Origin: Mayamaea pseudoterrestris | Lineage: Eukaryota > Bacillariophyta > Bacillariophyceae > Sellaphorales > Sellaphoraceae | Length of the DNA: 64,000 bases | Direction: 5' to 3' | Assembly: GCA_027923505.1 (NCBI GenBank) | Contig: BROI01000015.1 | Span: 496,001 to 560,000 of the forward strand | Part shown: one piece after another, positions 19,655 through 31,182 of the stretch | Layout: each line of letters begins with the position of its first letter | Position numbering within the stretch: the first letter of the stretch is position 1 | Notes under the pieces: model-generated | What the model was told of the DNA's origin: nothing | The model's database searches: none | Seen by the model: only the letters and a program-made list of their open reading frames with translations | Program-made: the position numbers and the translations under genes

Positions 19655-21053
19655 CTAGAAGATCTTTTGATACTGGCCTTTCTGCAGAAAAGCGACTGGA
19701 CTTTGGTTACCTGCGAGTAACCAGCTTTCGATCGTAATCTTCGCATTTCCAGACGCTTGGTCCATCTCCGATACGACTCCTTGGCCGTATTGCGTCGACA
19801 CCTTATCTCCAATTCTTGCCCATGCACTGCCTTTTGCCACCATGGACGCTGCGTCCTTCTCATCAACGGCCGACAATGCATTAAGCGTCATCCCTAACCC
19901 ATCGAGCACGCCGTATACGACCTTTTCAAGATTGAGCGTATAAAAGTGGAGCACCGTTACATGACCACTTGCCATGAGCTCCTTGCATGTCTGCACACCA
20001 AACTCAATGCCAAACTGCTTGATTGCAGCCGCGTCGTCCTTGATGGACTCCATCTTGTTGCGCAATTCGTCCGGAACGCGAGTCTTGCAAAACTTTGCCA
20101 TCTTGACAAAACCGGCGTAGTTGTTAATGCACATCAGACCAGGTACAATTGGACAAGCAATTCCGACTCGCCGGCAGTCGTCTACAAATTTAATGTATAC
20201 TTTTGCGTCAAAAAACATTTGCGTAATGATAAGGTCTGCCAAAAATGGGCGAATAATTAGAACTGGCAACAGATACAATACGACGACATTCATTGACATC
20301 GTCCATATTGTCACGTACCTGCTCCAGCGTCCACCTTTTTCTTCAAATATGCAAGTTCCGATTCATAATCCTTGTCAAGGCAGCAATATGTAACGCCGTC
20401 GAAATTACTCGCTCGCAACTGTTCATCCGCCGTCAAGGTCGACGCATCCTCCACGACTGAAATGGCATTCGGATGTCCCTCGGGATATCCAGCAACGCTG
20501 ATTCCAAAGTCATTTCCAAACTTCTCCTTGATAAACAAAACCAAGTCTAGTGCGCACGTGAATCCACCTTCACTCGCCTTCCATTCCTCCTCTCCAGCAG
20601 GAGGATCGCCTCGCAAGGCAACAATGTTTCGAATGCCACCTTCATGAGCCGTTTTGAGAGATTGGTAGATCGCTTCCTTTGGATCAGCCACGTCTTGTAG
20701 GTTGGTGCAGGTCAAGTGGAGGTTACTCACGTGCCCAGTGCGTTGCGCATACAGTCCCAAGTCCATGGAAATGTCCGAAGTGCTACCTCCGGCGCCCCAA
20801 GTCATGTCGGTAAACAGGGGATTAACTGTCTGCTTCATGCGATCCATGCGTGCGTAGAGACTCTATGTATGTTGTAGAAAAAAGTTGTTACAGAGTGAGA
20901 GGTGCATTGAGCGTGACGAGTGACAAGGGCAGCCTCGGGCTTCTCTCGCAATCTCACCTTGACGCCATCCTCTGTTCGCGGCGGAAAGAACTCCAGTGAA
21001 ACATGAGGCTTGGTAGGGTCTGCATTCTGCAGTAGGTCGATAATCTTGGTCAT
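19655..21053 (-). CDS. MTHFR: Methylenetetrahydrofolate reductase with a non-standard C-terminus
   Basis: Three exons, 21053-20958, 20862-20319 and 20235-19655, with introns of 95 and 83 bp; the product is 406 aa. The joins read VK|SLYARMDRMK and DAGA|DLIITQMFFD. The catalytic TIM-barrel is complete: LEFFPPRTEDG near the N-terminus, TDMTWGAGGST, RGDPP, and QMFFDA. The enzyme reduces 5,10-methylene-THF to 5-methyl-THF for methionine synthesis. Eukaryotic MTHFRs usually carry a C-terminal domain of about 300 residues that binds S-adenosylmethionine for feedback control. Here it is absent, and the last 70 residues instead form a small beta-rich module (WARIGDKVSTQYGQGVV ... ESWLLAGNQSP) resembling SH3/KOW-like modules seen in stramenopile proteins. 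The promoter is shared with OLA1. Confidence 0.92.
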
Positions 21054-21390
21054 GGTGAGGGTCGTCTGGGTCGTTGAAATTGTGCGACGCCCGCATCATT
21101 GGCGCGGCAGAAACGAACGTGCCGGAGAACGTGCGTCGAAAATGGTACTATGGCGTTTAGTGTGTAACTCATCGTACCGGTACTAATCAATGACGACGAC
21201 CGTTCATTGGGCTTGGCCATGATGAAGATCGTCCCCTCGCGACGCCCATCATTCAGCAATCTTTAAAAAAAGGCACTTTACCGTTGCAAAGTCTAGTCAA
21301 AACGTTTCAATCCTTGACGACTACCGGTAGAGCGAAGTAGTTATTCGATTTGATTTCTGATTCCCGGAACTCTTGAAACCTTCAAGCATC
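21054..21390. promoter_or_regulatory. Divergent promoter MTHFR/OLA1 with two TACCGGTA palindromes
   Basis: This 337-bp region lies between two divergent starts. TACCGGTA occurs at 21175-21182 and again at 21322-21329, the second 62 bp upstream of the OLA1 ATG. The first is extended to CGGTACTAATC, which recurs at 58659-58669 upstream of another gene. Confidence 0.45.
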
Positions 21391-22994
21391 ATGCCGCCAA
21401 AGAAAAAGCAAACCGAAGAGGGCCCTGACCCTTTGATGCGTGCGGCTCGCTTTGGAAGGGTTAAAAATACATTGTCAATGGGTTTCGTTGGCTTGCCAAA
21501 CGTTGGAAAGTCTACCTTGACGTAAGTGTACATATCACTGTGGCCGGAGGTACTTGCTATGAAAAAAATACAAGAAATTGTCACGCATCGTCACATCGTC
21601 GCGTTATGCATCTAACGCCCTGCTCTCTTACCAATCTATATGTCGCCATTAGCAACTTGCTCGCAGGAGCTTTACACGCTGAAGCTGCCAACTATCCTTT
21701 TTGTACCATTGATCCAAATGTCGTGCAATGCATTGTTCCTGATCAAAAGTTTAAATACCTCGTCGAAACATTTAAGCCAAGCAGCATTGTTCCAGCCGTA
21801 TTAAAGGTGACTGACATTGCCGGCTTGATCAAGGGCGCCAGTGAAGGTGCTGGACTAGGAAACGCCTTTTTGAGTCACATAGCCGCCGTCGACGGCATCT
21901 TTCACTTGATTCGGGCGTTTGACTCGGATGAGGTGATTCATGTTGATGATTCCGTTGATCCTATTCGCGACTTGGAAACGATTCAGTCCGAACTTTGCAT
22001 GAAAGACAAGGAGACTTTGACCAAGACTGTGGAGAAGGAGAAGGAGCGTGTCCGTAAGGAAAAGGGGCTGGCTCGGGCCGCGGACCCTCCGCTGTCGGAA
22101 ACTTTCATGAGTGCCTACGAAACATGCAAACGGCTGATTGACAATAATACGCCGGTGCAAACGTGCGAAGAGTTTACCATGGCGGAAGTTGAAGTTATCA
22201 AAGACTGGGGATTGAGTAAGTTTCGTTGGAATTTTGGGTCGCCGGAGTTGCTGCGCATCTATCGCGTTTTCTGAACATCCCAGTCGCACCATTCTAACTC
22301 ATTTTGCTTGCATCCCCAGTCACCACCAAGCCAGTTATTTACGTTGTGAACCTTTCGAGCAAGAACTACATCCGCAAAGGCTCCAAGTGGTTGCCAAAGA
22401 TCAATGAATGGGTCAAGTCGCATGGTGGAGGTCAGATTATTCCCATTTCCTGCGACTTTGAGCAAACGCTATTTGACATGAAGGATGATCCTGAAGGACA
22501 AAAGGGTAGGTAAAGGTTGCGAATAATGGATATTGTCACTTAATTCCTGTTTGACTCTCACCTCCGTTCGCACCTCTATAACGATTCGCGCAGCGTATTT
22601 GGACCAGTGCACGGAGGAAGCCAAAGCAGCCGGACTCCAAGGCCCACAGGCAGAAGTCAAGTCCATTATCCCTCGCTTAATTCGCGCCGGAAGAGCCGCC
22701 CTATGTCTACAATCTTTCTATACGGCGGGGCCCAAGGAAGTGCGTGCCTGGACGATTATGCGTGGAACGGCAGCGCCACAGGCGGCTGGAGTCATTCACA
22801 CTGACTTTGAGCGAGGCTTTATTTGCGCGGAAGTGTGCAATTTCGACGATTTCAAAGCATTGCATGCCGGACAGGCAAGCATGGCAAAGGCCAAGGAAGG
22901 TGGCAAATATCGGCAAGAAGGTAAAGGCTACATCATGGCCGAAGGTGATATTTGCAATTTCCAATTTAACGTGACGACAGCCAAGAAGAAGTAA
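21391..22994 (+). CDS. OLA1: Obg-like ATPase 1 (YchF family)
   Basis: Four exons, 21391-21521, 21653-22215, 22320-22505 and 22594-22994, with introns of 131, 104 and 88 bp; the product is 426 aa. The joins restore [31 protein letters not shown] and GQK|AYLDQC. Visible motifs are the P-loop GLPNVGKST, the switch II region [16 protein letters not shown], the NLSSKNY pseudo-G4 that gives the family its ATP preference, a helical middle domain, and the C-terminal TGS domain ([15 protein letters not shown] ... ERGFICAEV). OLA1/YchF proteins bind ribosomes and affect translation and stress responses. The N-terminal PPKKK start is typical of the eukaryotic form. Confidence 0.96.
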
Positions 22995-23235
22995 ACTATA
23001 TAGCGTGCAGATTTAAGAAATATGCATAAGTCAAGGTTGCGATGTTAATTTTGTAAATCCTATCCGTTTTTTAGAATCAGGCTAGCTCGCACGACGAAAC
23101 GACGGACGATAAATCGGAAGCGACAGATGACGCAACTTAGATTTTGCGACTGCGTTCCTGCTCCCCAACAACGATATCACATTCCAGCAAACGCTCTTTC
23201 CGCCATTCATATAAAGTGAGGCATATAATAAGTCA

Positions 23236-23607
23236 TCAAATGAAGCAGCAGTTACAGTCGAATGGACAATCCTTAGTTTGACCCGACTTGTCTTTGTATA
23301 GTACGTGCGCCTTGAAAATCTTGACACCATCCTGCACGCGTCCTGTAAATCCTTCCGTGTTAAACTTGCCGCCCAATCCATCGTCTACCCAATCTTTTCC
23401 GTTCTTGACAGTTTGTTGCGGGGCATGTTTGCTTGTCGATTTAGAATGGGTAGATCGCTTCTTTGCTTTCTCCTCTTGTACTGCCTTTTCGGTTTGTTTC
23501 TTCTCCTTCTTGTCGGAAAATAAAGATTCTATTTCGTCCCAACCTCGCTTGCGGGACTTGTCGCCGCCTTTGGCTGCTTCTTGAGGTTGCGCCTGAGGTT
23601 TGGCCAT
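23236..23607 (-). CDS. DUF1764-family protein
   Basis: A small 123-aa protein starting at the ATG at 23607. The N-terminal half is Lys/Gln/Glu-rich and probably disordered. The C-terminal half reads WVDDGLGGKFNTEGFTGR, then DGVKIFKAHVL, and ends in CPFDCNCCF with one last residue. The Cys-rich CPFDCxCCF ending is the hallmark I recall for eukaryotic DUF1764 proteins, which have no established function. The gene converges on OLA1 and diverges from the kinase at 23848, with about 240 bp of shared upstream sequence. Confidence 0.75.
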   Translation of the reverse strand: MAKPQAQPQEAAKGGDKSRKRGWDEIESLFSDKKEKKQTEKAVQEEKAKKRSTHSKSTSKHAPQQTVKNGKDWVDDGLGGKFNTEGFTGRVQDGVKIFKAHVLYKDKSGQTKDCPFDCNCCFI

Positions 23608-23847
23608 GGTCGCGGTGGAATGGAAGAAGTGAAAATTGGATGGCTTGCTCCAAATGTCGCAGCGAGACAAGGGAGTAACGCTCCGACAATGACTTTGTAA
23701 ATGACCCACCACGATCCACCGCGCGGTCGGCTGCCAAAGTGGCCTGCGGATGGCACAGCACCACGAGGAGGCTTTTTCACTCAGTATTGCCATATTCGAG
23801 TGCTTCTGTGATCTTTGTCATCTCGCAGCGTCCCCTGCGAGCAACTA

Positions 23848-26025
23848 ATGGGCTGCGGGTCTTCAACGGAAACAGGGAGGGTGAGTGTTGCGGTGCGTCG
23901 TTTGCGAGAATGTGACCAAGCCAACCTGTCACCGCTTTTGTTCTGATCGTTGATTCCGAAATGTCGTCTGGCAAGAAGGAGACCGTGGAATCGCTTGTCG
24001 CTATCCAGAATCTTATAAAATTTAACTTTCTTCTCTCTAGGATCTTTCACAAAAATTACCTCCAGGAACCGAATCATTCTTCCCAACACCGATTCTGACG
24101 CGCGACGTTGCAGCAGCCGAAGGAGCCAGTAGTCATAGCAACACTGGCGGTAAGCTTCACGAGACGACTCAAAAACCATCGAACACACCAAGCGCGAACT
24201 CCCTCAAGAAACCACCCCAGTCAGCCAAGGCTTCTCCTTCGACGTCTTCTATAAAGAAGAAAGAAGCTTACGTTCCACCTCAGCCGCCACCAACTGGAAT
24301 AGAGCAAGAGGTCGAATCTTCTTCTAATTCGTCGCCTTACTCGCCCAGTAAGAGCAAAAAGAAGGCATACGTTCCTCCATCGCCTCTACCTGCGGTTGAT
24401 CTTGAAAAGAATAGTGCGAAAACTCCCGCAAGTGGTCCAGCAGCAGTTTTACCGAAACAGTCTCATTCGTCGCCTCGGTCATTGACTCAAGCAGTAGAAG
24501 CCAAAATGTCACAACCAAACGATAATTCTCACGTTGGCTCGGGTGATGAAGACGAAGGAAGCTTTAGTCATGACGATTTTTTGCTTTCGACGACCGAGGT
24601 TCCATCGGCTCAGCGTCCAGACGTTCTAGGAAGTGTTGCCGATTTGCTTGGAGATAACACTGACATTTTCGATATCATCGGGCAGGAGCATCGACCTGAT
24701 TTTTACCAAAGTAGCGAGGACAATAGTATAGATGATGACAATGTGAATCGTAGAAACACGGGCAAGGATAGCGCTGAAACGTCGCTTGATGATTTCATGC
24801 AGGAGGAAGTTGATGCTGGCATGCCGCAGGTCCAGATTGGTTTGCACGAAACGCCGCAGCCGAGTGCGAGCTCGGGCATGCGCTTTGATGAACTGTATCG
24901 CCTCAAGGGTGTCTTGGGTACGGGAGCGTTTTCGACGGTCCGGGAAGGATACCATCGATCGAATGTGAAACAGAGTTACGCTGTCAAGTGCATTAACCGC
25001 AAGAAGCTGTCGGAGGAAGATGAAGCGGCGCTTTTGGATGAGGTTTCAATTTTGAAGGAGCTACGGCATGCGCATATCATTCGGCTCTATGACTTTTTTG
25101 AGGAGCCGTCGACGTATTACTTGGTAATGGAACGCATGCGCGGCGGCGAGCTCTTTGATCGAATCGTCGCTAAGGCATATTACAACGAAAAGGAGGCTCG
25201 TGATACTTGCAAAATCATTCTTGAAGCCATTGGACATTGTCATGACAAGTGAGTGCTTTGTTCGGCTGGAGTGGTGCTGACTAGTGCGTTTCGTTCGTTG
25301 ACGTAATTTTGTGCTCAACAAACACCTCTCTTGCTTCCACTTCTAGTCACATCGCTCATCGTGACCTTAAGCCAGAGAATTTACTTCTGCTGACAGAGCA
25401 TGATGACACTTCTGTCAAGATTGCCGACTTTGGATTCGCCAAGAAGGTATACGAGCACAACTCGTTGACTACACAATGCGGAACTCCGGGCTATGTCAGT
25501 CCAGAAATTTTAGAAGGCACTCCCTACGATGAGCGAGCCGACATGTGGTCAGTTGGTGTCATTCTCTACATTTTACTGGGTGGCTATCCTCCCTTTATCG
25601 AGAGCACTCAACGCGACTTGTTCCGAAAGATTCGAAAGGGCGAATATGAGTTTCACGAAGAGTACTGGGGGACTGTTTCATCGGAAGCCAAGGAGTTGAT
25701 TTCAAGCCTCCTCACAGTCAACGTAAACAACAGGTTGACTGCCGACGAAGCACTGGAGAATCAGTGGATTTTGGGCGACGATGCCAAGCTTGCTCAACGA
25801 GATCTCGGAAGTAATCTGCAGAAATTTCGGAATTTTAACGCCAAACGCAAGTTTCGAGCAGCGGTGTCAACCGTCATGGCAATTAATAAACTCAATTCTC
25901 TTAAGGAAGCATTCTTTACGCCCGTGAAAGAGACAACTATGGAACTCATCGCAAAGGCTTTGGAATCGGAACATACTCGAGTCTCAACTGGACCTGGATC
26001 GGATGGTCCCTCTGACACTGGATGA
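23848..26025 (+). CDS. CaMK-like Ser/Thr kinase with N-myristoylation motif
   Basis: Three exons, 23848-23880, 24041-25248 and 25347-26025, with introns of 160 and 98 bp; the product is 639 aa. Exon 1 is only 33 nt and encodes MGCGSSTETGR, a myristoylation/palmitoylation-type start (Gly2, Cys3, Ser6); it joins in frame to DLSQKLPPG. Residues about 12-350 are low-complexity, with two KKxAYVPP repeats. The kinase domain then has GTGAFSTV, the catalytic Lys in YAVKCI, HRDLKPEN created by the second join, DFGFA, and a CGTPGYVSPE activation segment. The tail KFRNFNAKRKFRAAVSTVM resembles a CaM-kinase regulatory helix. No EF-hands are present, so this is CaMK-like rather than CDPK. It is probably membrane-tethered. 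Confidence 0.88.
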
Positions 26026-26333
26026 GACTATTGTAACTTTGTTGGATCTGGCTTGTAACACTGACACCATTACGACGATCCTAGATCATGTTATTAAATT
26101 GAAATTGTGTGTATGTCGCCTTACTAAACATCGGACAAGGCATTTACTCGGTATGTATACTGTCTGTAGACGACGCTACCAGCACCACAGCAAAAGACGC
26201 TTCAGCGCTGCATGTTGCTACCTATCGTTATTAGTTTATATGTCTGTTTCTAACCTATTGGTAATGTTTACAATTCATTTAGGCTGCATATACCCGAACA
26301 TTAACAGCATGCATGCAACAATCAGCTTAACAA

Positions 26334-27942
26334 TCATACAGGTTGGTGCTTCTTTCGAATGCTGTCAATGTACGCTCCGAGAATAGAAGTTGCAAGATGG
26401 ACGCTATGCTGATCCTTACTCTGGAAACTCGTTTCAGACGTATGCAAGGATGCATCATGAGCTGCCGACGCTGCTAAGATAGTCATGGCATCCACCTGGG
26501 CCTGAAACGAAGTTGGTTCAACAACGGTAGCCACAATGCGATCCACAAGCAAGGCCTGCGTATCTTCCGGCAGTGTCGACAGAGCATCATGGAGACGCTC
26601 CACAAGCTGAGGATCAGCACCAGGCGAGTGGCTTATTTGCGAAAGATGACGGGTTCCTGGGCTTTCCAACTGTGTAATCGGGTCATGCGAAGTTGCGGGA
26701 AAGAATGCACCCTCATCGCGGTCAGTAATGGCTGCGGGAGCCGGTGCTAACGGTAATGTTGACACCAGAATAGGCGCGGACGTCACTGGTAAAGGTTCCA
26801 ATTCATCATCCATGATGGGAATGTTTTGTGTGGGCGCAACGGATTCATACATGACTGTATCTGCGGCCATGGGAGGCTGCTCCAAGACGTACGACGACGG
26901 AGCCATGCCGCCCTGATTCATGCCACCTTGATTCATAGAGTGTACAAGCTGCGTGAGTCGTTCCACGTCGTCCGAAGCCGCGTCTAACTCCCGCTTGAGG
27001 CCAGTCACTTCGACCTTGAGCTTTTCGACTTCTTGCTTGTCCGCCGACTCTATCTGACTGGGTTTCTTGATTTCCGCCAAAAGGTCAGGTCGATTCCTTT
27101 GAAACTGCTCGTGGTAAAAGCGGGTCTCTTCGTTGCATGAGCAATCCTTTAAGCGAATCGGATCTGACCGCACCTGCGCGAAGCAACAACATAAAGAAAT
27201 CAGTCTGGTCGCTTTACACACCAAACGCGGGCGATAGGTAAGCTGTCGTACCTTCCTGAAGCTGTTCACAAAAGTTAAAAGCAAAAGTTGGATATAGGAT
27301 ATAGTCAACTACACCACCGAGCAGGCATTTCAAGAGTGCGGCGATCGTGATGCAGGTCGTTGTACCGACGAATGCGTGATTGCAAAACGACGCCTCGACA
27401 AGGCAGTCCTCTTGTTGTTCTTCTTATTCCCCAACAATATCATCGAGACTTACCCGTAAAAATTGAGTTGGCGCACAAATGAAGAGAAGTTGCTATGCTT
27501 GAAGAACTCAGGTATGACTACACTAGCGAACTTCTCCTTATCGTAAACAACAAAGCTGAGACCATCGTCCGACCTGGTGCGATAGCAAAGCGTTTAGCGA
27601 CGAGAAACACCCAATGCTTATCTACGCTTCCTCGCGAGGTAAAAGCTACGTACCAAGAGGCAATGTCCGGATTGCAAGTTGTAATCATGGTGAATGCTTT
27701 CTAAGAATAAGAAAAGATGTTGGGCCAACGTTGCAGCACGGTGTCGCTTCGTCAAGATATCCTGTCACAGTGGTCCATTTGATGGCCAACTCGTTGCTTA
27801 CCTTGAGAAACATTGGAGCATTCGTCGATGCGAGGGTACTGAGTATCGTCGTCATGGCAAGATGATGCACTTTACTTAGAGAGCACGCTGCCCAAGATTT
27901 TAGTGCGCGTTGTTGCCCGCTACTTTTGCCGGGTATATCCAT
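26334..27942 (-). CDS. Heat-shock-factor type transcription factor (HSF), five exons
   Basis: The exons are 27942-27802, 27700-27654, 27573-27454, 27261-27252 (10 nt) and 27173-26334, with introns of 101, 80, 192 and 78 bp; the product is 385 aa. The joins rebuild an HSF DNA-binding domain: [54 protein letters not shown] and [19 protein letters not shown]. The microexon encodes the last base of Gly plus Phe-Arg-Lys, the conserved GFRK after the recognition helix. A heptad coiled coil ([15 protein letters not shown], about residues 155-200) would give trimerisation. The remainder is Pro/Ala/Met-rich. HSFs bind nGAAn repeats, and diatoms have many of them, so the target may not be heat shock. 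An alternative in-frame ATG is at 27855. The gene converges on the CaMK-like kinase; 26026-26333 holds only 3' sequence. Confidence 0.92.
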
Positions 27943-28416
27943 TTATACTCCCGCATCTACTAAACCTGAGTTGGATCTTTTGCCGAATTCGAAGTGTCGC
28001 TGCTTTAATGGTTGGAAGGCAAGGGAACCCTCCCTCGCTGGCACGATGGTTCTCATGCTGAGCAAATCGCATTGCGCCGGCTTTGCTTGCCCACTACTTG
28101 TCGCACCGGGGCAAATGAGTCCTGGAGCGACACTCATGACCATCGCATCAATGAGCTGGATCATCCAAAAATGAGCTTCGGTCGAAAGGGTGCCAAGACA
28201 ATATAACGCAGTATCTACTGAATGTGACATAAACAAAGACTCTTTCTTTATAAATGACTCCTTGCGCTTGGCGCGCCTCTATTCGCCGGTTGTCTGGTCG
28301 CTTTAGTCGTTCAATATTCGACTGTCATTCTGTCATTCGTCATTCACACTTCACACCACGCAGCCACTCAGAATACAACCATCGCGACGTGTGATTCATT
28401 ACTCCGCATGAATTTC
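27943..28416. other. Intergenic region upstream of HSF
   Basis: About 470 bp with overlapping open frames on both strands (27926-28174 plus, 27943-28236 minus). Neither shows a family motif or a reliable start. It is treated as HSF promoter and 3' sequence of the next gene. Confidence 0.35.
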
Positions 28417-29658
28417 TTAAACTGATTGACAAGAAAATGGAAAGTAATCATTGATCATTTTCGACTCGATGCCTTGACGGAGAATGCTTGTCACATTTCC
28501 GTATAATTCTTCGCTGGTGGTCGGAATAGACTGCGCTGCAACAATATTGATGGTGTTTTGCACTGATACGCGAACGATTAGATTATACATGAGTCGTAAT
28601 GCAACAGTGGTGAACGCAGCAAACATTACTTTCTACGTACCAAGGCCGCAAACTGATGTGCCGTTCTCAACGTCACGATTCGACGAGCAAGCTGAGGCAT
28701 TAATATGACGAGTTACACGGTGCAAATGGTGAGCACGACATTACAATCAGGTCGCGCATGTTCCATGGGACTTACGAAAAGGAATGATACCGTTGACTTG
28801 ATGATGAATGGTGAATGGGCAAGCCAGTACCTCTTTGACTGCAGGTCGCCGAAGCATGGGATGAGATAGAGGCGGAGCAGTGCTGGGCTTTATGCCTGCA
28901 TCTTTCGGAGTATTAGCAAGACCTTGACCAGCGCTAATCGAATCGTTGTTGCATCCAAAATGCGCCTTTAACAAGGCTTCCGTCGCGCTCGACAAACATG
29001 TACTCATTGTTTTGGATGATAGCTGTTGAGGATTATAGCGCACTGAAAAATCGAATCCAATCGCAGTCGATGTGAACGTGTACCACTGAATTTCTTCGCA
29101 AAAGCTTTCAAGTTGCGGGGTGGCCTCGAGCGACAGAGCTGGTCGAGGTGAAGTGCGGTCCTTGGCGCTTGAACCAATGGCGACGCTGTAGAAGATTTGC
29201 TCAAACACGCTCGGCAGCTGCGCGAATGAGTCAAAGGCCAGTGCTCCATTGGAAACCAAAGAAAGGAATCGAACGAAGTCGGACCGAGTCAAGGTAGCTT
29301 TGTCGCTTGATGCCTCTTCCAGCTCATGATAACACTGGAGGTACTTTGCACTTGTCAAAATGCCGCCTCCTTCGGCTGATGGAACAACGTTGCGGCTACC
29401 GCTCGTCTCGCTTTCAATCAAAGTGTCGCCATCATGATGACCTTGTGAGCCAGTAAGGGGTACGCTGTTTGCTTTGACGCGACGATGTTGCTCGTTTTCA
29501 AAGACAGAAACTTGGAGGAGCTGTCGAATAGCCGTTCCATGGGGATGTCGAAGCGCTGGACTACTCGTCACGCAGTCAGTAAACACTAGCACGGCCATTA
29601 GCGCAGTCCAATGGCTGATGGCTCGAAAATTTGGGCTGTAGCTGCCTTGGACTGTCAT
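28417..29658 (-). CDS. Predicted secreted or membrane protein, stramenopile family
   Basis: Three exons, 29658-28776, 28691-28641 and 28535-28417, with introns of 84 and 105 bp; the product is 350 aa. The joins keep one frame (IIPF|PCSSNRDVENGTSVCGL|AQSIPTT). Residues about 14-33 are hydrophobic and fit a signal peptide or anchor. A middle segment (YLQCYHELEEASSDKATL, DFVRFLSLVSNGAL, FAQLPSVFEQIFYS) resembles a motif I recall in secreted diatom proteins with a degenerate EF-hand look; this is not a firm family assignment. The downstream part has a possible N-glycosylation site (NGT) and paired Cys. Function unknown. Confidence 0.6.
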
Positions 29659-29993
29659 GTTTATTCTTGGCTGAAAATGTGCGACCTACCACTTGGTGTT
29701 GCCGATAGATGATTTATTGGATTGTGTTCCTATTTGAATTTCAAAGTATCAATTTTTCACGAGTTCAAACAAAACAAGGCTGTGAGCCGAAGTGCACGTG
29801 GCGGAGAGTGTGCATGGACGCGTTGCGCACCAATGCCACCTATCAAGGGAATGTACATCCAAATTTTTCGTTTCAGAAGTGCGGGTGTAGCACACGATGG
29901 TATACACATGAAATGGTTAAACGTTTAACGCGACACCGCTTTTACTGTATATAAGACTAGCATGGCTAAATAACCACGGCTTACCAAAGTGCC
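29659..29993. other. Intergenic region
   Basis: 335 bp upstream of the secreted-protein gene; nothing recognisable. Confidence 0.35.
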
Positions 29994-30838
29994 TCAAGAG
30001 CTAGTCAAACCTTTCAGTGCCTCTGCCAAAGCTGCTGCGTCCGCTGCTTCCATTCCTTCCTCGAGTCCCTCCTCGGTAATGATTTCAACCAAATGGCGCT
30101 GGAGTTCTTCATCGTCCATTTGAAAATCGTCATCGCCCAAATCAGAGCCGGGAGCATCACTCCAAAAGCAACTCGCTCCCAAGTCCTGCTTGATATACTC
30201 TTCGTTTGCTTGTTCCATGACGGAGGCGTCGCAGAAACTGTCATTTTCGTCACTCGAATGACTGCTGAGGTCACTCTCCTTGTCCGAGTCATCCTCGCCT
30301 TCCCCAGCCTTTATAGAATTTGTTACTGCAGTAGGCGATGGAATCTCGGAAATCTCATCCTCGACAACGTTAATCTTGGTCCCATTCGTCAAATCTCTTT
30401 GTAGAAGTGACCGCCTTGATTGTGCAGCGCCCATCGTGCGCTTGCTCCGACTATGGGCCGACGTGTGCAGATCAAAATCAAGGTCTACTTTCGGACGACT
30501 CGTTCCATAGGCTAAAAAGGTTATGGGAAGAGTAATTCCATCTGGCAGCGACGGCCGACGTTGCTTTCTCGTGTCATCGGCATGGTGCGACAACGCCAAT
30601 CGTTCCTTGACGGCTCCCTCAGCACTCAGATTGGAGTTGTCTAGACTGCTGCGACGACGAGCGGGCGGCTTGCGATGGAAACTGACATCCAAGGTTGTTT
30701 CAAGTGGATGAGGCATTGCAATATACAATTGCACTCACGTAGTAGAGTTATCTTCATACGTTTGCCGGTGATCCGTACGTAGACGTCGTGAAAGAAGGAT
30801 GATCCGGACGCTTGTCGCGAGTCATCTAATACGGTCAT
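29994..30838 (-). CDS. Orphan acidic protein, two exons
   Basis: The preferred model joins exon 1 (30838-30739, from the ATG at 30838: MTVLDDSRQASGSSFFHDV ... RMKITLL) across a 98-bp intron (GTGAGTGC...TCTAG) to exon 2 (30640-29994), giving 248 aa. An alternative is a single exon from the ATG at 30716 (MPHPLETTLDV), giving 240 aa. The shared C-terminal two-thirds is Ser/Asp/Glu-rich, with basic patches (RSKRTMGAAQSRRSLLQR) and a helical, very acidic end rich in EEGLEEGMEAADAAALAE-type sequence. No family is recognised. A 42-bp minisatellite begins 41 bp upstream of the preferred ATG. Confidence 0.55.
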
Positions 30839-30878
30839 TCTCAAGCGCTTTTCGCAAACGTTTGGGCAGTAATAACAA

Positions 30879-31182
30879 TGACGTAATTGACACTGGCACT
30901 CGTTTCGTTTTATTGCCCTGTGACGTAATTGACACTGGCACTCGTTTCACACTATTGACATATGACGCAGTTTTCACTGGCACCCGTTTCTACTATTGTC
31001 TCATGACGTAGTTCTCACTGGCACTCGTTTCATTGTATTGCCCTATGACGCAGTTTTCACTGGCACTCGTTTCGTACTATTGCCCTATGACGAAGTTTTT
31101 ACTGGCACTCGTTTCACATTATTGCCTCGTGACGTAGTTCTCACTGGCACCCGTTTCATACTATTGCCTCATGACGTGGTCT
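30879..31182. repeat. 42-bp minisatellite, about 7.3 copies
   Basis: Units begin with TGACG at 30879, 30921, 30963, 31004, 31046, 31088, 31130 and 31172, a period of 42 bp with one 41-bp unit. Each unit holds TGACGYAGTT (AATT in the first two), then CACTGGCACYCGTTTC and an AT-rich spacer ending near ATTGCC. Copies differ by several bases, so the array is not brand new. The same unit occurs in reverse complement at 42869-43034. Confidence 0.92.

Noticed and set aside
23082-23381. 99-codon minus-strand frame overlapping the DUF1764 gene end
   Set aside because: It overlaps a better-supported coding frame on the same strand and has no motif.
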